A stretch of DNA of 64,000 nt from GCA-2693325 sp964011675. GTDB lineage: Bacteria; Latescibacterota; UBA2968; UBA8231. A model generated the notes under the pieces. That model saw only the letters and a list, made by a program, of their open reading frames with translations, made no database searches and was not told the DNA's origin. Location: contig CAXGPR010000008.1 in assembly GCA_964011675.1 (NCBI GenBank), positions 3,236 to 67,235 of the forward strand, written 5' to 3'. Below are positions 7,302 through 14,885 of this stretch, in pieces (position 1 is the stretch's first letter; each line of letters begins with the position of its first letter). The position numbers and the translations under genes are program-made.

Positions 7302-8432
7302 CTAGCGCAGCGCCGAAACGCCGCCGCCCTTAATTGCACGTGCGACCTCTTTTTCGACGTCTCCCAGTTTAACCATAGAGGTATCCCCGATCGTCTCCTG
7401 CACTAAGATTCCATGGGCTGCTCCCCACTGTACAGCTTCGGCCGAATCTTTTCCTTTTAGCAGAGCCGCGACAATGCCGGAAGCAAAGGAATCACCACCA
7501 CCGGTGCGATCGGCAATTTCGATATTTTCGCGCACCGCAGCTTGATGGATCACGTCTGCCTCTACATCGTATAAAACAGCACCCCAGTTGATCCGGTCCG
7601 CGCTCAAAGCCCCGCGCAGCTGCGTGCCAATGTACTTGAGGTTTGGATATTCATGCGCGACCTGGCGCAGCATTTTTGTATAGATGTCCAACCAGACATC
7701 AAACGAGACATCCTTGGGCACTTTCTCCGTCTCGTAGCCTAGCGCATCATCAAAATCGTCTTGATTTCCAACGAGGAACTCCACGTGGGGAACAATCGAC
7801 TTATTAATCTCACGCGCGCGATCCTTACTTGGCTCTACTTTGGATCGATAGTTAAGGTCAAAAGAGCGACCTGCTCCATATTCACCCGCTTTTTTCATCG
7901 CTTCTAAGGCGAGATCCGCTGTTTTAGGTGAGAGCAAGGTGTAGATACCACCCGTGCTAAACCAGCGAGTACCCAATTCGCCAAAAATATAATCCCAGTC
8001 TATATCGCCAGGTCCAACTTCGCGTACAGGTGTGTGCGCACGATAATACTCCGTAACGGAAGGAAGGACTCCTTTACCTGCCCAGGTAAAATTGATTCCA
8101 TTGTGTAGCGTACCCTTTCCATCGGTGCTAAACTCACCCTTTCCCCCGTTGTCAAACCAGACGATATGGGTGGTATCTAGCCCCGCTTCACGAAGCTGAT
8201 TTTCTATGTTTCTGCCGATTCCATCGTCGACTAGAGCCGTCACAACCGCCCCTCGCAAACCAAAGCAGTAGCTCAACCCCTCGGCTACATTGGTCTCGCC
8301 TCCCCCGTGCCATATGCGCGCATTCCGAGCGCGTGCCGTGGGAACCTGCCCCGGGTCAATGCGCATCATTACCTCACCCAGTGCAATAGCATCATAACGG
8401 GTTTCGGCGACCGTTTTTAAATTGAGCGACAT
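7302..8432 (-). CDS. PfkB family carbohydrate kinase (2-keto-3-deoxygluconate kinase-like)
   Basis: A 376-residue ribokinase-fold enzyme. The N-terminal block ALGEVMMRIDPG and GGGETNVAEGLSYCFG correspond to the sugar-binding region of KDG kinases. The PfkB signature 2 is DRTGGGDSFASGIVAALL, with its Asp as catalytic base and the GGGD anion hole. An AAAGGA lies 6 nt before the ATG. Expected reaction: ATP-dependent phosphorylation of 2-keto-3-deoxygluconate or a similar keto-sugar before aldol cleavage. The length exceeds usual KDG kinases (about 310-340) because of an insertion around residues 215-260 (DVSFDVWLDIYTKM). It lies just downstream of the TrpB2-type relic and before the DUF4380 gene. 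Confidence 0.85.
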   Translation of the reverse strand: MSLNLKTVAETRYDAIALGEVMMRIDPGQVPTARARNARIWHGGGETNVAEGLSYCFGLRGAVVTALVDDGIGRNIENQLREAGLDTTHIVWFDNGGKGEFSTDGKGTLHNGINFTWAGKGVLPSVTEYYRAHTPVREVGPGDIDWDYIFGELGTRWFSTGGIYTLLSPKTADLALEAMKKAGEYGAGRSFDLNYRSKVEPSKDRAREINKSIVPHVEFLVGNQDDFDDALGYETEKVPKDVSFDVWLDIYTKMLRQVAHEYPNLKYIGTQLRGALSADRINWGAVLYDVEADVIHQAAVRENIEIADRTGGGDSFASGIVAALLKGKDSAEAVQWGAAHGILVQETIGDTSMVKLGDVEKEVARAIKGGGVSALR

Positions 8433-8459
8433 GTCATTCCTTTCTCTATTTGTTCTATG

Positions 8460-8807
8460 TTAAACCGTGGGTAATTCAGACAAGGCCTGTATATTCTCCT
8501 GCAACATCTCGTCGGTAAATTCATGCCGCTCGAGCTGTCCGGCAAAACAAGACTGATAGGCTGCCATATCGAAATGGCCATGCCCATACAGGTTACATGC
8601 AATACACTTTGACTAACAGCTTCCCCTGCATCTAAGCGCTTCGTCTATATAACCATGGGAAAAAGCGGCGCCGATAGCTTCTGTTCCAACCGGTTGGCCG
8701 GTGCCAAGATGGAGAAGAGGCAGCATAGGCGTTTTGAAATCCGACGCCATGTCATACCAATGCTCTGCAATATAGCCGTCTTCGAGCTGGATTTTTATCG
8801 TATCCGT
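8460..8807 (-). pseudogene. Relic of a TrpB2-type PLP-dependent enzyme gene (large internal deletion)
   Basis: Two ends of one gene survive. The N-terminal part (about 65 residues from 8807) reads IKIQLEDGYIAEHWYDM, then MLPLLHLGTGQPVG, matching the amino end of TrpB2 / TIGR01415-type tryptophan synthase beta-like proteins. After a stop near 8620 another frame gives NLYGHGHFDMAAYQS and FAGQLERHEFTDEM, ending SELPTV, which is the family C-terminus. The PLP-binding core (some 330 residues) is missing. GGAG stands 7 nt before an ACG where the start would be, so the start codon also appears mutated. Together these mark a dead gene, formerly downstream of the Gfo/Idh gene in the same operon. Confidence 0.8.
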
Positions 8808-8817
8808 GGTTTTTCTC

Positions 8818-9687
8818 CTATAAAGTTATTCTAACTCGACTCCCCTTAGAAATTGACTTCTCCAATGCTTCGAGAGCCGCAACGGGACCCAGCATCGTTT
8901 CAGCCGTTTCACTTGTCTTACCCGTTTTAAACATGCGGCAAAACGTGCGAGTGCCCGATAGATACGTATTCTCATCAAACGAAATGTACTCATCCAAACG
9001 ACCCTTGTCCCCTATGGCACTCAGGTGAAAACGGGCCGAGCCCTCCCCAACCAGATTCATCGACGCCACTGCACCGGATTTATACGTAATGACTCCCGCG
9101 TGATTTTTTCCTGTCCCACGCACCACTTCTCCGTAGGCCATGTCATACCCCAACAAGTTGAGCACCATATCAACCTGGTGAATTCCATAGAAAAACACGC
9201 CGCCGTGCTTAGATTTTATATCACAAGGCCCGGTTGATACGAGCGAGTGAATCTTTCCCAGAGATCGCATCTTGCGCTTAAAATCAATAAATGACTGCTG
9301 CTTGGGCAGCACCGAATACGAGCAGACGGGAACGCCCAGTTCAGCAGCCCGCGCCAGAAAGCGTTTACCTTCTGCCTTGCGATAGCAAAAGGGCTTATCT
9401 ACAAATAGAGGTACTTTCGCCTCTAGGAGAGGCTTGACGGCAGGTAGATGGTATTTGCCGTGCCGATGGTCGACGCAGGCCGCGTCGACCTGCCCAACCA
9501 TCTGATCGGGCGTATCTACAATATGGGGGATTTGCGCCACCTCAGCAGCCTTGTGAGCCAGCGCTTTAGTCTCTCCCCAAACGTGCGTCACTTTCACACC
9601 GGGAATTCTTTTTTCTACGTTTATCAGCTTTCCAATGGCAGCAGTGTGGCTGTTTTCTGCTCCGACAATTCCTACACATATAGGCAT
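8818..9687 (-). CDS. Gfo/Idh/MocA family oxidoreductase
   Basis: About 289 residues. The N-terminal Rossmann part ICVGIVGAENSHTAAIG replaces the usual GxGxxG by GAENSH, seen in a subset of the family. VPLFVDKPFCYRKAEG carries the conserved EKP-like lysine motif (here DKP), which contacts the nicotinamide and substrate. The C-terminal domain has GGVFFYGIHQVDMVLNLLG with the conserved histidine. Start ATG at 9687 is preferred, with GGAG 9 nt upstream; 9702 would overlap the upstream gene. Probably an NAD(P)-dependent sugar or inositol dehydrogenase. Spacing of 1 nt from the amidohydrolase gene implies one operon. Confidence 0.8.
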   Translation of the reverse strand: MPICVGIVGAENSHTAAIGKLINVEKRIPGVKVTHVWGETKALAHKAAEVAQIPHIVDTPDQMVGQVDAACVDHRHGKYHLPAVKPLLEAKVPLFVDKPFCYRKAEGKRFLARAAELGVPVCSYSVLPKQQSFIDFKRKMRSLGKIHSLVSTGPCDIKSKHGGVFFYGIHQVDMVLNLLGYDMAYGEVVRGTGKNHAGVITYKSGAVASMNLVGEGSARFHLSAIGDKGRLDEYISFDENTYLSGTRTFCRMFKTGKTSETAETMLGPVAALEALEKSISKGSRVRITL

Positions 9688-9688
9688 G

Positions 9689-10513
9689 CTATTTTTCTCC
9701 AAAGTTCCACAGCGTTAACGCTGTCTTACCCAAAACCCATTCCAAGTCTTCAGGGCTAAAAAATTTCATTTCGTCTCGGACGACCGAGAGCGTATGGCCA
9801 TATTCGGCTTTACCTAGACAAACGGGCCAATCCGTCCCCCACGATATGCGCTGTGCGCCAAAGGTCTGGTATACTTCTTGCACGAGATCGTGCGTATCCG
9901 TCCAGGGATAACCTCCCTGAGAAATAGACCACGTGTGGCTTATCTTTACGTAGACGCGGGGATAGCGCGCCATGTCAGCAAGCAACTTTCTCCCCTCTGC
10001 ATCGTCGGGATGCACGTCGGCCATGTGATCGATAACGGTGTTTAGGTCTGGGTATTTATCCAATAGTCGAGCCAAATCTGGTAAACGCTTGGGGCCGGTT
10101 AAAATAAGCATAGGAATGCCGAGGTCCTGTGCACGAGCAAAGATCGGATCCATGGCAGGACTGGTAAACCAATCTTCGCTGGCGTCCCTTGCCGGACTCA
10201 AGCGCACTCCGTGCAGGCCGTACTCTTCTGTCCACATAGTCACATGGTCGGCGGCAGCGGGATCTTCCGGATTGATGCGACCGACCCCCATAAACTTGTC
10301 CGGATAGCGCTTTATAACGTCGGCGACGTAGCTATTGTCCCAACGGTAGTGAATAACCTGCACTAAGACGGTCTTTTCAACGCCGTGTGCATCCATGAGA
10401 ACGAGCAAGTCCTCGGCTGTCCGATCTTCACTTGGAGGCTTCTTATTCTCTTCTGGCCAAGGAAAAGCCGGATCGTTTTTCCATACATGGACGTGTGGAT
10501 CTATGATGCGCAA
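9689..10513 (-). CDS. Amidohydrolase 2 family metal-dependent hydrolase
   Basis: A 274-residue TIM-barrel amidohydrolase. The first strand carries IDPHVHVW (metal ligands HxH), followed by GVEKTVLVQV, the sheet of VIDHMADVHPDD (His) and the terminal ISWGTDWPV with the catalytic Asp. Relatives include L-fuconolactonase, 2-pyrone-4,6-dicarboxylate lactonase and 4-sulfomuconolactonase; a lactonase acting on a sugar or aromatic acid is likely. The start is a TTG at 10513 with AAAGG upstream. It is the first gene of a minus-strand unit running through the Gfo/Idh gene and the trpB2-type relic to the PfkB kinase. A palindrome at 10567-10580 lies 54 nt upstream. Confidence 0.8.
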   Translation of the reverse strand: MRIIDPHVHVWKNDPAFPWPEENKKPPSEDRTAEDLLVLMDAHGVEKTVLVQVIHYRWDNSYVADVIKRYPDKFMGVGRINPEDPAAADHVTMWTEEYGLHGVRLSPARDASEDWFTSPAMDPIFARAQDLGIPMLILTGPKRLPDLARLLDKYPDLNTVIDHMADVHPDDAEGRKLLADMARYPRVYVKISHTWSISQGGYPWTDTHDLVQEVYQTFGAQRISWGTDWPVCLGKAEYGHTLSVVRDEMKFFSPEDLEWVLGKTALTLWNFGEK

Positions 10514-10566
10514 TGGAGATCCCTTTCTTTGCGAAACTGCATTTTATGCGTGAGAGAGTTAAAAAG

Positions 10567-10580
10567 GTGGACAAGTCCAC
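10567..10580. promoter_or_regulatory. Putative operator palindrome upstream of the amidohydrolase operon
   Basis: GTGGACAAGTCCAC: two 6-bp inverted arms separated by AA, within the 98-bp gap upstream of the TTG start at 10513. An almost identical site (13 of 14 bases) lies at 32343-32356 in another promoter region. The size and symmetry resemble operators of GntR- or LacI-type sugar-acid regulators, but no regulator gene lies in the window, so the binding protein is unknown. Confidence 0.45.
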
Positions 10581-10611
10581 ACCGCGTGTCAATATAGACC
10601 CCGCCGTAGAA

Positions 10612-12450
10612 TCACCGGAACGAGCGAACATAGCGCGCTGCGTAAGATCGCACTTCCTTGTTGTTGAGAACGTGGAAACGGCGCAGTCGGTCTACCATCG
10701 CAGATGAAAATCTCCCTAAGGGGATATAAACTATCTGTCGGCCAAATTTTCGCGCCATGCGCCTCCAGCGAGCAGAGGGCGGCGTTGGAGCTACAAGCAC
10801 TACGCGACGTTCCTGTGAATGCAGCAGCGCTCCCCCCAGCAGGCGCTCTTCAAGCGTATGAGTGAAATGCAAGCGATCATCGATCCAGATATTGGGGATG
10901 GCTCGCGGAGGAAAGATAAACGAGCATCCCCCATAAAGCGCCTGTCCGATGCCAGGCCCAACCATATTTTCCAAGAAAGGCGTGGCAAAAAAGGAAAGCG
11001 TAGATTCCTCACCGTGCTCCGCATACCACGTACTCTGCCACGTGTAGCGACTGGGATTGGCCGGCACGTCAAATAGAAAGACCACGACTTCAACCTGACC
11101 TCGGGTAGCGGGCAGTTCGCGGACATATACGTCACCCGTGTGCCAATTGCGCAACGTCTCTCTCAGGTCTAGACCGTCTTTAAGCGAAGATTGAAACTTC
11201 TCGACCTTGGCCAAGTCATCTCCGAGCAGGATTCGAGCCTGCTCTCGCACGTGCTGTTGAAAACGCTCGATGCGGCCGTCTTCAGGCGGATAAGAACACT
11301 GCCCGTAGGGATTCCACTGCTGACTCCACTGCTGTTTTTTAGGAGCTGTAGGATTCAGCTTCAAGGGCAGTTGCCGCCATACGCGTGCAGCTCCCTGCAA
11401 GCGATTTTTCGCGGGAAGAGGTTGCCCTTCCTCATCAACTACCTGTCCAACACCCATAGACAAAGCATCGTCTTCCCCACCCAGAGATTGGGGCGGGTAC
11501 TCACACGCCGCATCTAACAATACGAGCGCAAAATCGTCTCCGCCCACCTGTTTGGCGGCCAGAGCCAGATTGTATAGGTCGGGCGTTAGCCGACTTTCCA
11601 TGAGCGTTAAGTTACGCACATATTTTAGCAACAGACCCATCTGCTGCGGCCCCATAAAGCGATCTGCCCCCGATTCACTATCGGCCATCCAGCGATCTCG
11701 AGCATCAATCAACAAAGCTTTAATACCATCGATAGACAGGGTTTCGTCGGCAAGCATCTCGGCGCGCCGGTGTTCGTATTGATGCGTTACATGTGGCAGT
11801 TCTCCCAAGGCAAAATAGAGACAGTCTGCGACTAGGGACCGACATACTGGCAGCGCAATCGAACGCTCGTGCTGAGCATACCGGGCTCGATCAGAGTAGG
11901 CCTGTCGAATCCAAGGCCAATCGGCCACCGAACAGACCAAGACGATGCGTTCGTGTTCCAACTCCAGTAGATGCAGCTCGTAGGCCATGCGCCGGATCCG
12001 CGCGAGTCGCTGTTCCTCATCGTTGGGCGCGGTCAATACCGGCACCATCGCCGCGACAAAGCGTTCGAGCGAAACCTCTTTTAGCGCATAGGGGTCCGGT
12101 AAGACGATCTCGCTCTCTTCATAAGAACCCACTTCCAGATCGACATAAGCACGATGTGCATCCAAATCCATGGCCGTACGCACGGCAGATATAACCCCTT
12201 GACACGGGTCTATAGGCACGTAGTTGTAGGAGCCTTCTATGGATATTTCTCGCTGTATCGCCACGGAAATTTGCGGTAAACGACCCACTCCCTGCTCAAC
12301 GGGTTCTGCAAAGGAAGGAGGCAGCGGAAGGGCGACGCAATCGGGCGACCAATTAGTCAGATGACGGCGCACCTGCAAAGCAAAATCGCCGCTTCCATGG
12401 AGAATGGGCAGCACCGAAAGTCGTTCACTAAGATCGAGAACGGAATTCAT
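10612..12450 (-). CDS. Large uncharacterised partner of the MoxR-type ATPase (possible TIKI/ChaN-like N-terminus)
   Basis: Not assigned to a known family with certainty. Of its 612 residues, the first 200 alternate hydrophobic strands and helices: LPILHGSGDFALQVRRHL, then PDCVALPLPPSF, YVPIDP, and later ELEHERIVLVCSVADW. The order (an early His-Gly block, an acidic or polar motif after a PD..V strand, a strand before a helix near residue 180) resembles the TIKI/TraB/ChaN superfamily and the DUF5682-type proteins found beside MoxR ATPases. This is inference. The rest is helix-rich with two W/R-rich blocks near the C-terminus and no membrane segment. Its ATG overlaps the ATPase stop as ATGA, so the two are translationally coupled and likely act together. 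No von Willebrand factor A gene, the usual third partner, is present. Confidence 0.5.
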   Translation of the reverse strand: MNSVLDLSERLSVLPILHGSGDFALQVRRHLTNWSPDCVALPLPPSFAEPVEQGVGRLPQISVAIQREISIEGSYNYVPIDPCQGVISAVRTAMDLDAHRAYVDLEVGSYEESEIVLPDPYALKEVSLERFVAAMVPVLTAPNDEEQRLARIRRMAYELHLLELEHERIVLVCSVADWPWIRQAYSDRARYAQHERSIALPVCRSLVADCLYFALGELPHVTHQYEHRRAEMLADETLSIDGIKALLIDARDRWMADSESGADRFMGPQQMGLLLKYVRNLTLMESRLTPDLYNLALAAKQVGGDDFALVLLDAACEYPPQSLGGEDDALSMGVGQVVDEEGQPLPAKNRLQGAARVWRQLPLKLNPTAPKKQQWSQQWNPYGQCSYPPEDGRIERFQQHVREQARILLGDDLAKVEKFQSSLKDGLDLRETLRNWHTGDVYVRELPATRGQVEVVVFLFDVPANPSRYTWQSTWYAEHGEESTLSFFATPFLENMVGPGIGQALYGGCSFIFPPRAIPNIWIDDRLHFTHTLEERLLGGALLHSQERRVVLVAPTPPSARWRRMARKFGRQIVYIPLGRFSSAMVDRLRRFHVLNNKEVRSYAARYVRSFR

Positions 12451-13427
12451 GAGGTCGGGGGGTCGTCTTCGCGTCCGGGGTGGAGCGGATCATCCCCATC
12501 GAAAAAGAAGTCCTGCAGGTCCATAGAAGGTAGCACCTCACCCAAGGAACGATCGCGCTGGGTCGCTAGGGCATCCAAGTCCAGTGATTCGGGGCCCAAA
12601 ACGCGTTCGAGAGCCTCTCTCCATGCCACGTCGGCGGCGATAGGGTGATCGCTATTCTGCGCCAAGCGCTTGAGCGCATAGCGAAGTATTTGTATTCCAT
12701 CGCGCGGAGAAAACTCAAGGTCCAAACCGTGTGCGCGTTGGAGAAAGTCTACCGTCACCTCCAATAGCTGCTCTTCAGCGAAGGGCAGGTGATAGCGCAA
12801 GATCTCCATTTCGTCCTGCCGGTTAGGGAAACCAATCTCTAGCGTGGGCTGGAGGCGCGATAGTATATAGTCGGGGACTTCATACGTCGATTCGTCGTCA
12901 TTCATCGTAACGCAGCAGCGAAAATTGGGATGAGCCTCTATAGAAATGCCCGCAATAATGGATTCCACATAGCGCCGGTGGTCCAGTAGCGGTGCAAGCG
13001 ATGCCCAACTTTTTTCGTTCATACGATTGCCCTCGTCCAACACGCATATGCCCCCTACTATCATGGCAGTCACGAGTGGTGAAGCATGGTAGGCAATCCT
13101 GCCCGACTCGGCCAAGACGGGGGTTACAAGCAGGTCTTCCGGTCGCGTATCGCTGGTGCACTGGAATATATGCAGCGGCTGCTGGCGCTGACGTGCAGCC
13201 GCCATGGCGAGCGTCGTCTTGCCAATACCCGGCGGGCCGACCAGTCGCGGAGAAAGAGGTAAATCCTTCTCGTCAATAACGAGCCAACAAGCCATGAGTT
13301 CACGAATAGTTTCCCGCTGACCAATCCACTCTTGCGGACGCTCTACGGCCGAACCTAGGTTGAGTTCAACCCCTCCGATTTCTATTTTTTCCACGTTTTT
13401 CATCCAAGTAGTGTTCTCTCTTGCCAC
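12447..13427 (-). CDS. MoxR-type AAA+ ATPase
   Basis: A 326-residue cytoplasmic AAA+ protein. Walker A is GPPGIGKTT (residues 64-72), Walker B ICVLDEGNRM (127-136), sensor 1 CCVTMND (171-177) and the arginine finger follows in ILSRLQPTLEI (188-198). The EGNRMN loop and the helix after Walker B place it in the MoxR/NorQ/CbbQ branch, whose members remodel or insert cofactors into a partner protein. The C-terminus is acidic (FFFDGDDPLHPGREDD). GTG at 13427 is used; ATG at 13403 (MKNVEKIEIGG) is an alternative start. Coupled by ATGA to the 612-residue gene and transcribed divergently from the gene at 13476 with only 48 bp between. Confidence 0.85.
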   Translation of the reverse strand: MARENTTWMKNVEKIEIGGVELNLGSAVERPQEWIGQRETIRELMACWLVIDEKDLPLSPRLVGPPGIGKTTLAMAAARQRQQPLHIFQCTSDTRPEDLLVTPVLAESGRIAYHASPLVTAMIVGGICVLDEGNRMNEKSWASLAPLLDHRRYVESIIAGISIEAHPNFRCCVTMNDDESTYEVPDYILSRLQPTLEIGFPNRQDEMEILRYHLPFAEEQLLEVTVDFLQRAHGLDLEFSPRDGIQILRYALKRLAQNSDHPIAADVAWREALERVLGPESLDLDALATQRDRSLGEVLPSMDLQDFFFDGDDPLHPGREDDPPTS

Positions 13428-13475
13428 GCCTTCCTACACTTTGTACCTTCCGAAACGCGACTCAGAGAGGGATGC

Positions 13476-14882
13476 ATGACACATACAGCTATATTTGATT
13501 TAAAAACTCAGGGCGGCGTGTGCGCTGGCCAGCAGTGGATCTACGATCAAGACCAGCCCATTGCTCGTTTGCAGAACGACATCGTCGAGCAACCCGAACA
13601 AAACTTACGCTATTTCAACGGGATCCTCAAGCCGGTCGAGCTGCGAGAAATCAGACTCACCCCCGACCAGCGACCGCTCATTGGCGGCCTGCAGCTCTAC
13701 TGGAAAATGGGGGCGATCGCCACAACCGAACTCCGCTCTATAGAAGTCAATGGACGAGGCAGCCAGCGTCTCGAAATTGTCGTTACCACGCGCGATCCGG
13801 GCGGCGTAGCAACCTCGCGTCGAACCGTCTTCATCACCTATGACAGCGACAACCAGACCTACGTCTACGAAGTAGAGGCCCATTTAGACCTCCACAGCCC
13901 AGAGTTCTTCGACGCACCCGAGCACGGCAGTACGTGGCAGTTTGAGTATTGCGACCCTTGGTATACTGATTTGCCGGCACCCGTTGCGCCGTTTCCGGGC
14001 ATGTGGAAAACTAGGCACAACTGCCTGCTCGCGGAAACGCCCGAGGGGATCTGGCAGATGCCCCTCAACCACATGGCCACGTCCATACCATCCCCGCAGT
14101 CTTTTGCCCCAGGAGGTCGTTTGGTCTTAGCTGATGACCCACAGCACAACCCTGCGTTTACATTTCTGGGCCCAACTGCTCAGCGCACCTCCATTGGCGT
14201 GTGCAATTGGGGCTACGACATACACTTTGTCGCCCGCTATACGCGGGACGAACTCTATGCTCCCATCTGTGAAACATTTCGCCTACACCGCTGTCCAGAT
14301 GAAGACGTGGCGTCCCTTCAGAACCAGGCCGCTCCCGTGCCCGCCATCGAGTATAACGGCCATACCGAACTCCCCATTTACGAGCGCAAAAGCAGCTTTG
14401 CCGTTGGTCTCAACCTGAGCCAACCAAGCCCTCTACCGACCGACCCATGGCCCTGGCTTCCCGCCGGAGAGGGGGCAACGTGGTGTAAGACAGAAGGGCG
14501 AAGCGATTCCTACTCCCTGCAGATCACGCGATCAGAGGAAGGGCTCAGCGAGTGGAGCATGAATCGCGAGGGAGACGGCGCCTGGCTTGCGCGATGGACC
14601 CAAACGACGAGCTTTCGCATCACTGTATATATCTCCACGCAATCCGTAGTCGGACGCGGCGCCTACCTGGCCGTGCGCTGGGCCATTTACAACGAGCCCG
14701 AGCGCTATCCCTTTATCTGTTCTGAAAGGATTACGGGCAGTGCCGATTGGACCCAAGTGAGCGTAGAAATCCACGGTCCCCCTCCATCTGATTCCTCCTC
14801 TATTTGCATTGCCCTGCGCCAAGATGGCACGGGAACCACTCTCTTTGACGATTTAGACGTCCAAATACTGGAAGGAGCATAG
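13476..14882 (+). CDS. Uncharacterised beta-rich protein with C-terminal jelly-roll
   Basis: Not recognised. A 468-residue product with no signal peptide or membrane segment and a composition rich in W, Y, P and T. Residues 1-300 alternate short strands (LYWKMGAIATTELRSIEV, RLEIVVTTRDPGG), suggesting one or two beta-sandwiches. Residues about 325-466 look like a carbohydrate-binding or galactose-binding jelly-roll: SWSMNREGD-like Trp, RITVYISTQSVVGRGAYLAV, GSADWTQVSVEIHGPPP and FDDLDVQIL are typical of that fold. It ends 3 nt before the GTG of the amidohydrolase gene, so they form one operon. A substrate-recognition or glycan-handling role is inference. Start ATG at 13476 follows AGAGAGGG. 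Confidence 0.55.
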   Translation: MTHTAIFDLKTQGGVCAGQQWIYDQDQPIARLQNDIVEQPEQNLRYFNGILKPVELREIRLTPDQRPLIGGLQLYWKMGAIATTELRSIEVNGRGSQRLEIVVTTRDPGGVATSRRTVFITYDSDNQTYVYEVEAHLDLHSPEFFDAPEHGSTWQFEYCDPWYTDLPAPVAPFPGMWKTRHNCLLAETPEGIWQMPLNHMATSIPSPQSFAPGGRLVLADDPQHNPAFTFLGPTAQRTSIGVCNWGYDIHFVARYTRDELYAPICETFRLHRCPDEDVASLQNQAAPVPAIEYNGHTELPIYERKSSFAVGLNLSQPSPLPTDPWPWLPAGEGATWCKTEGRSDSYSLQITRSEEGLSEWSMNREGDGAWLARWTQTTSFRITVYISTQSVVGRGAYLAVRWAIYNEPERYPFICSERITGSADWTQVSVEIHGPPPSDSSSICIALRQDGTGTTLFDDLDVQILEGA

Positions 14883-14885
14883 GCC

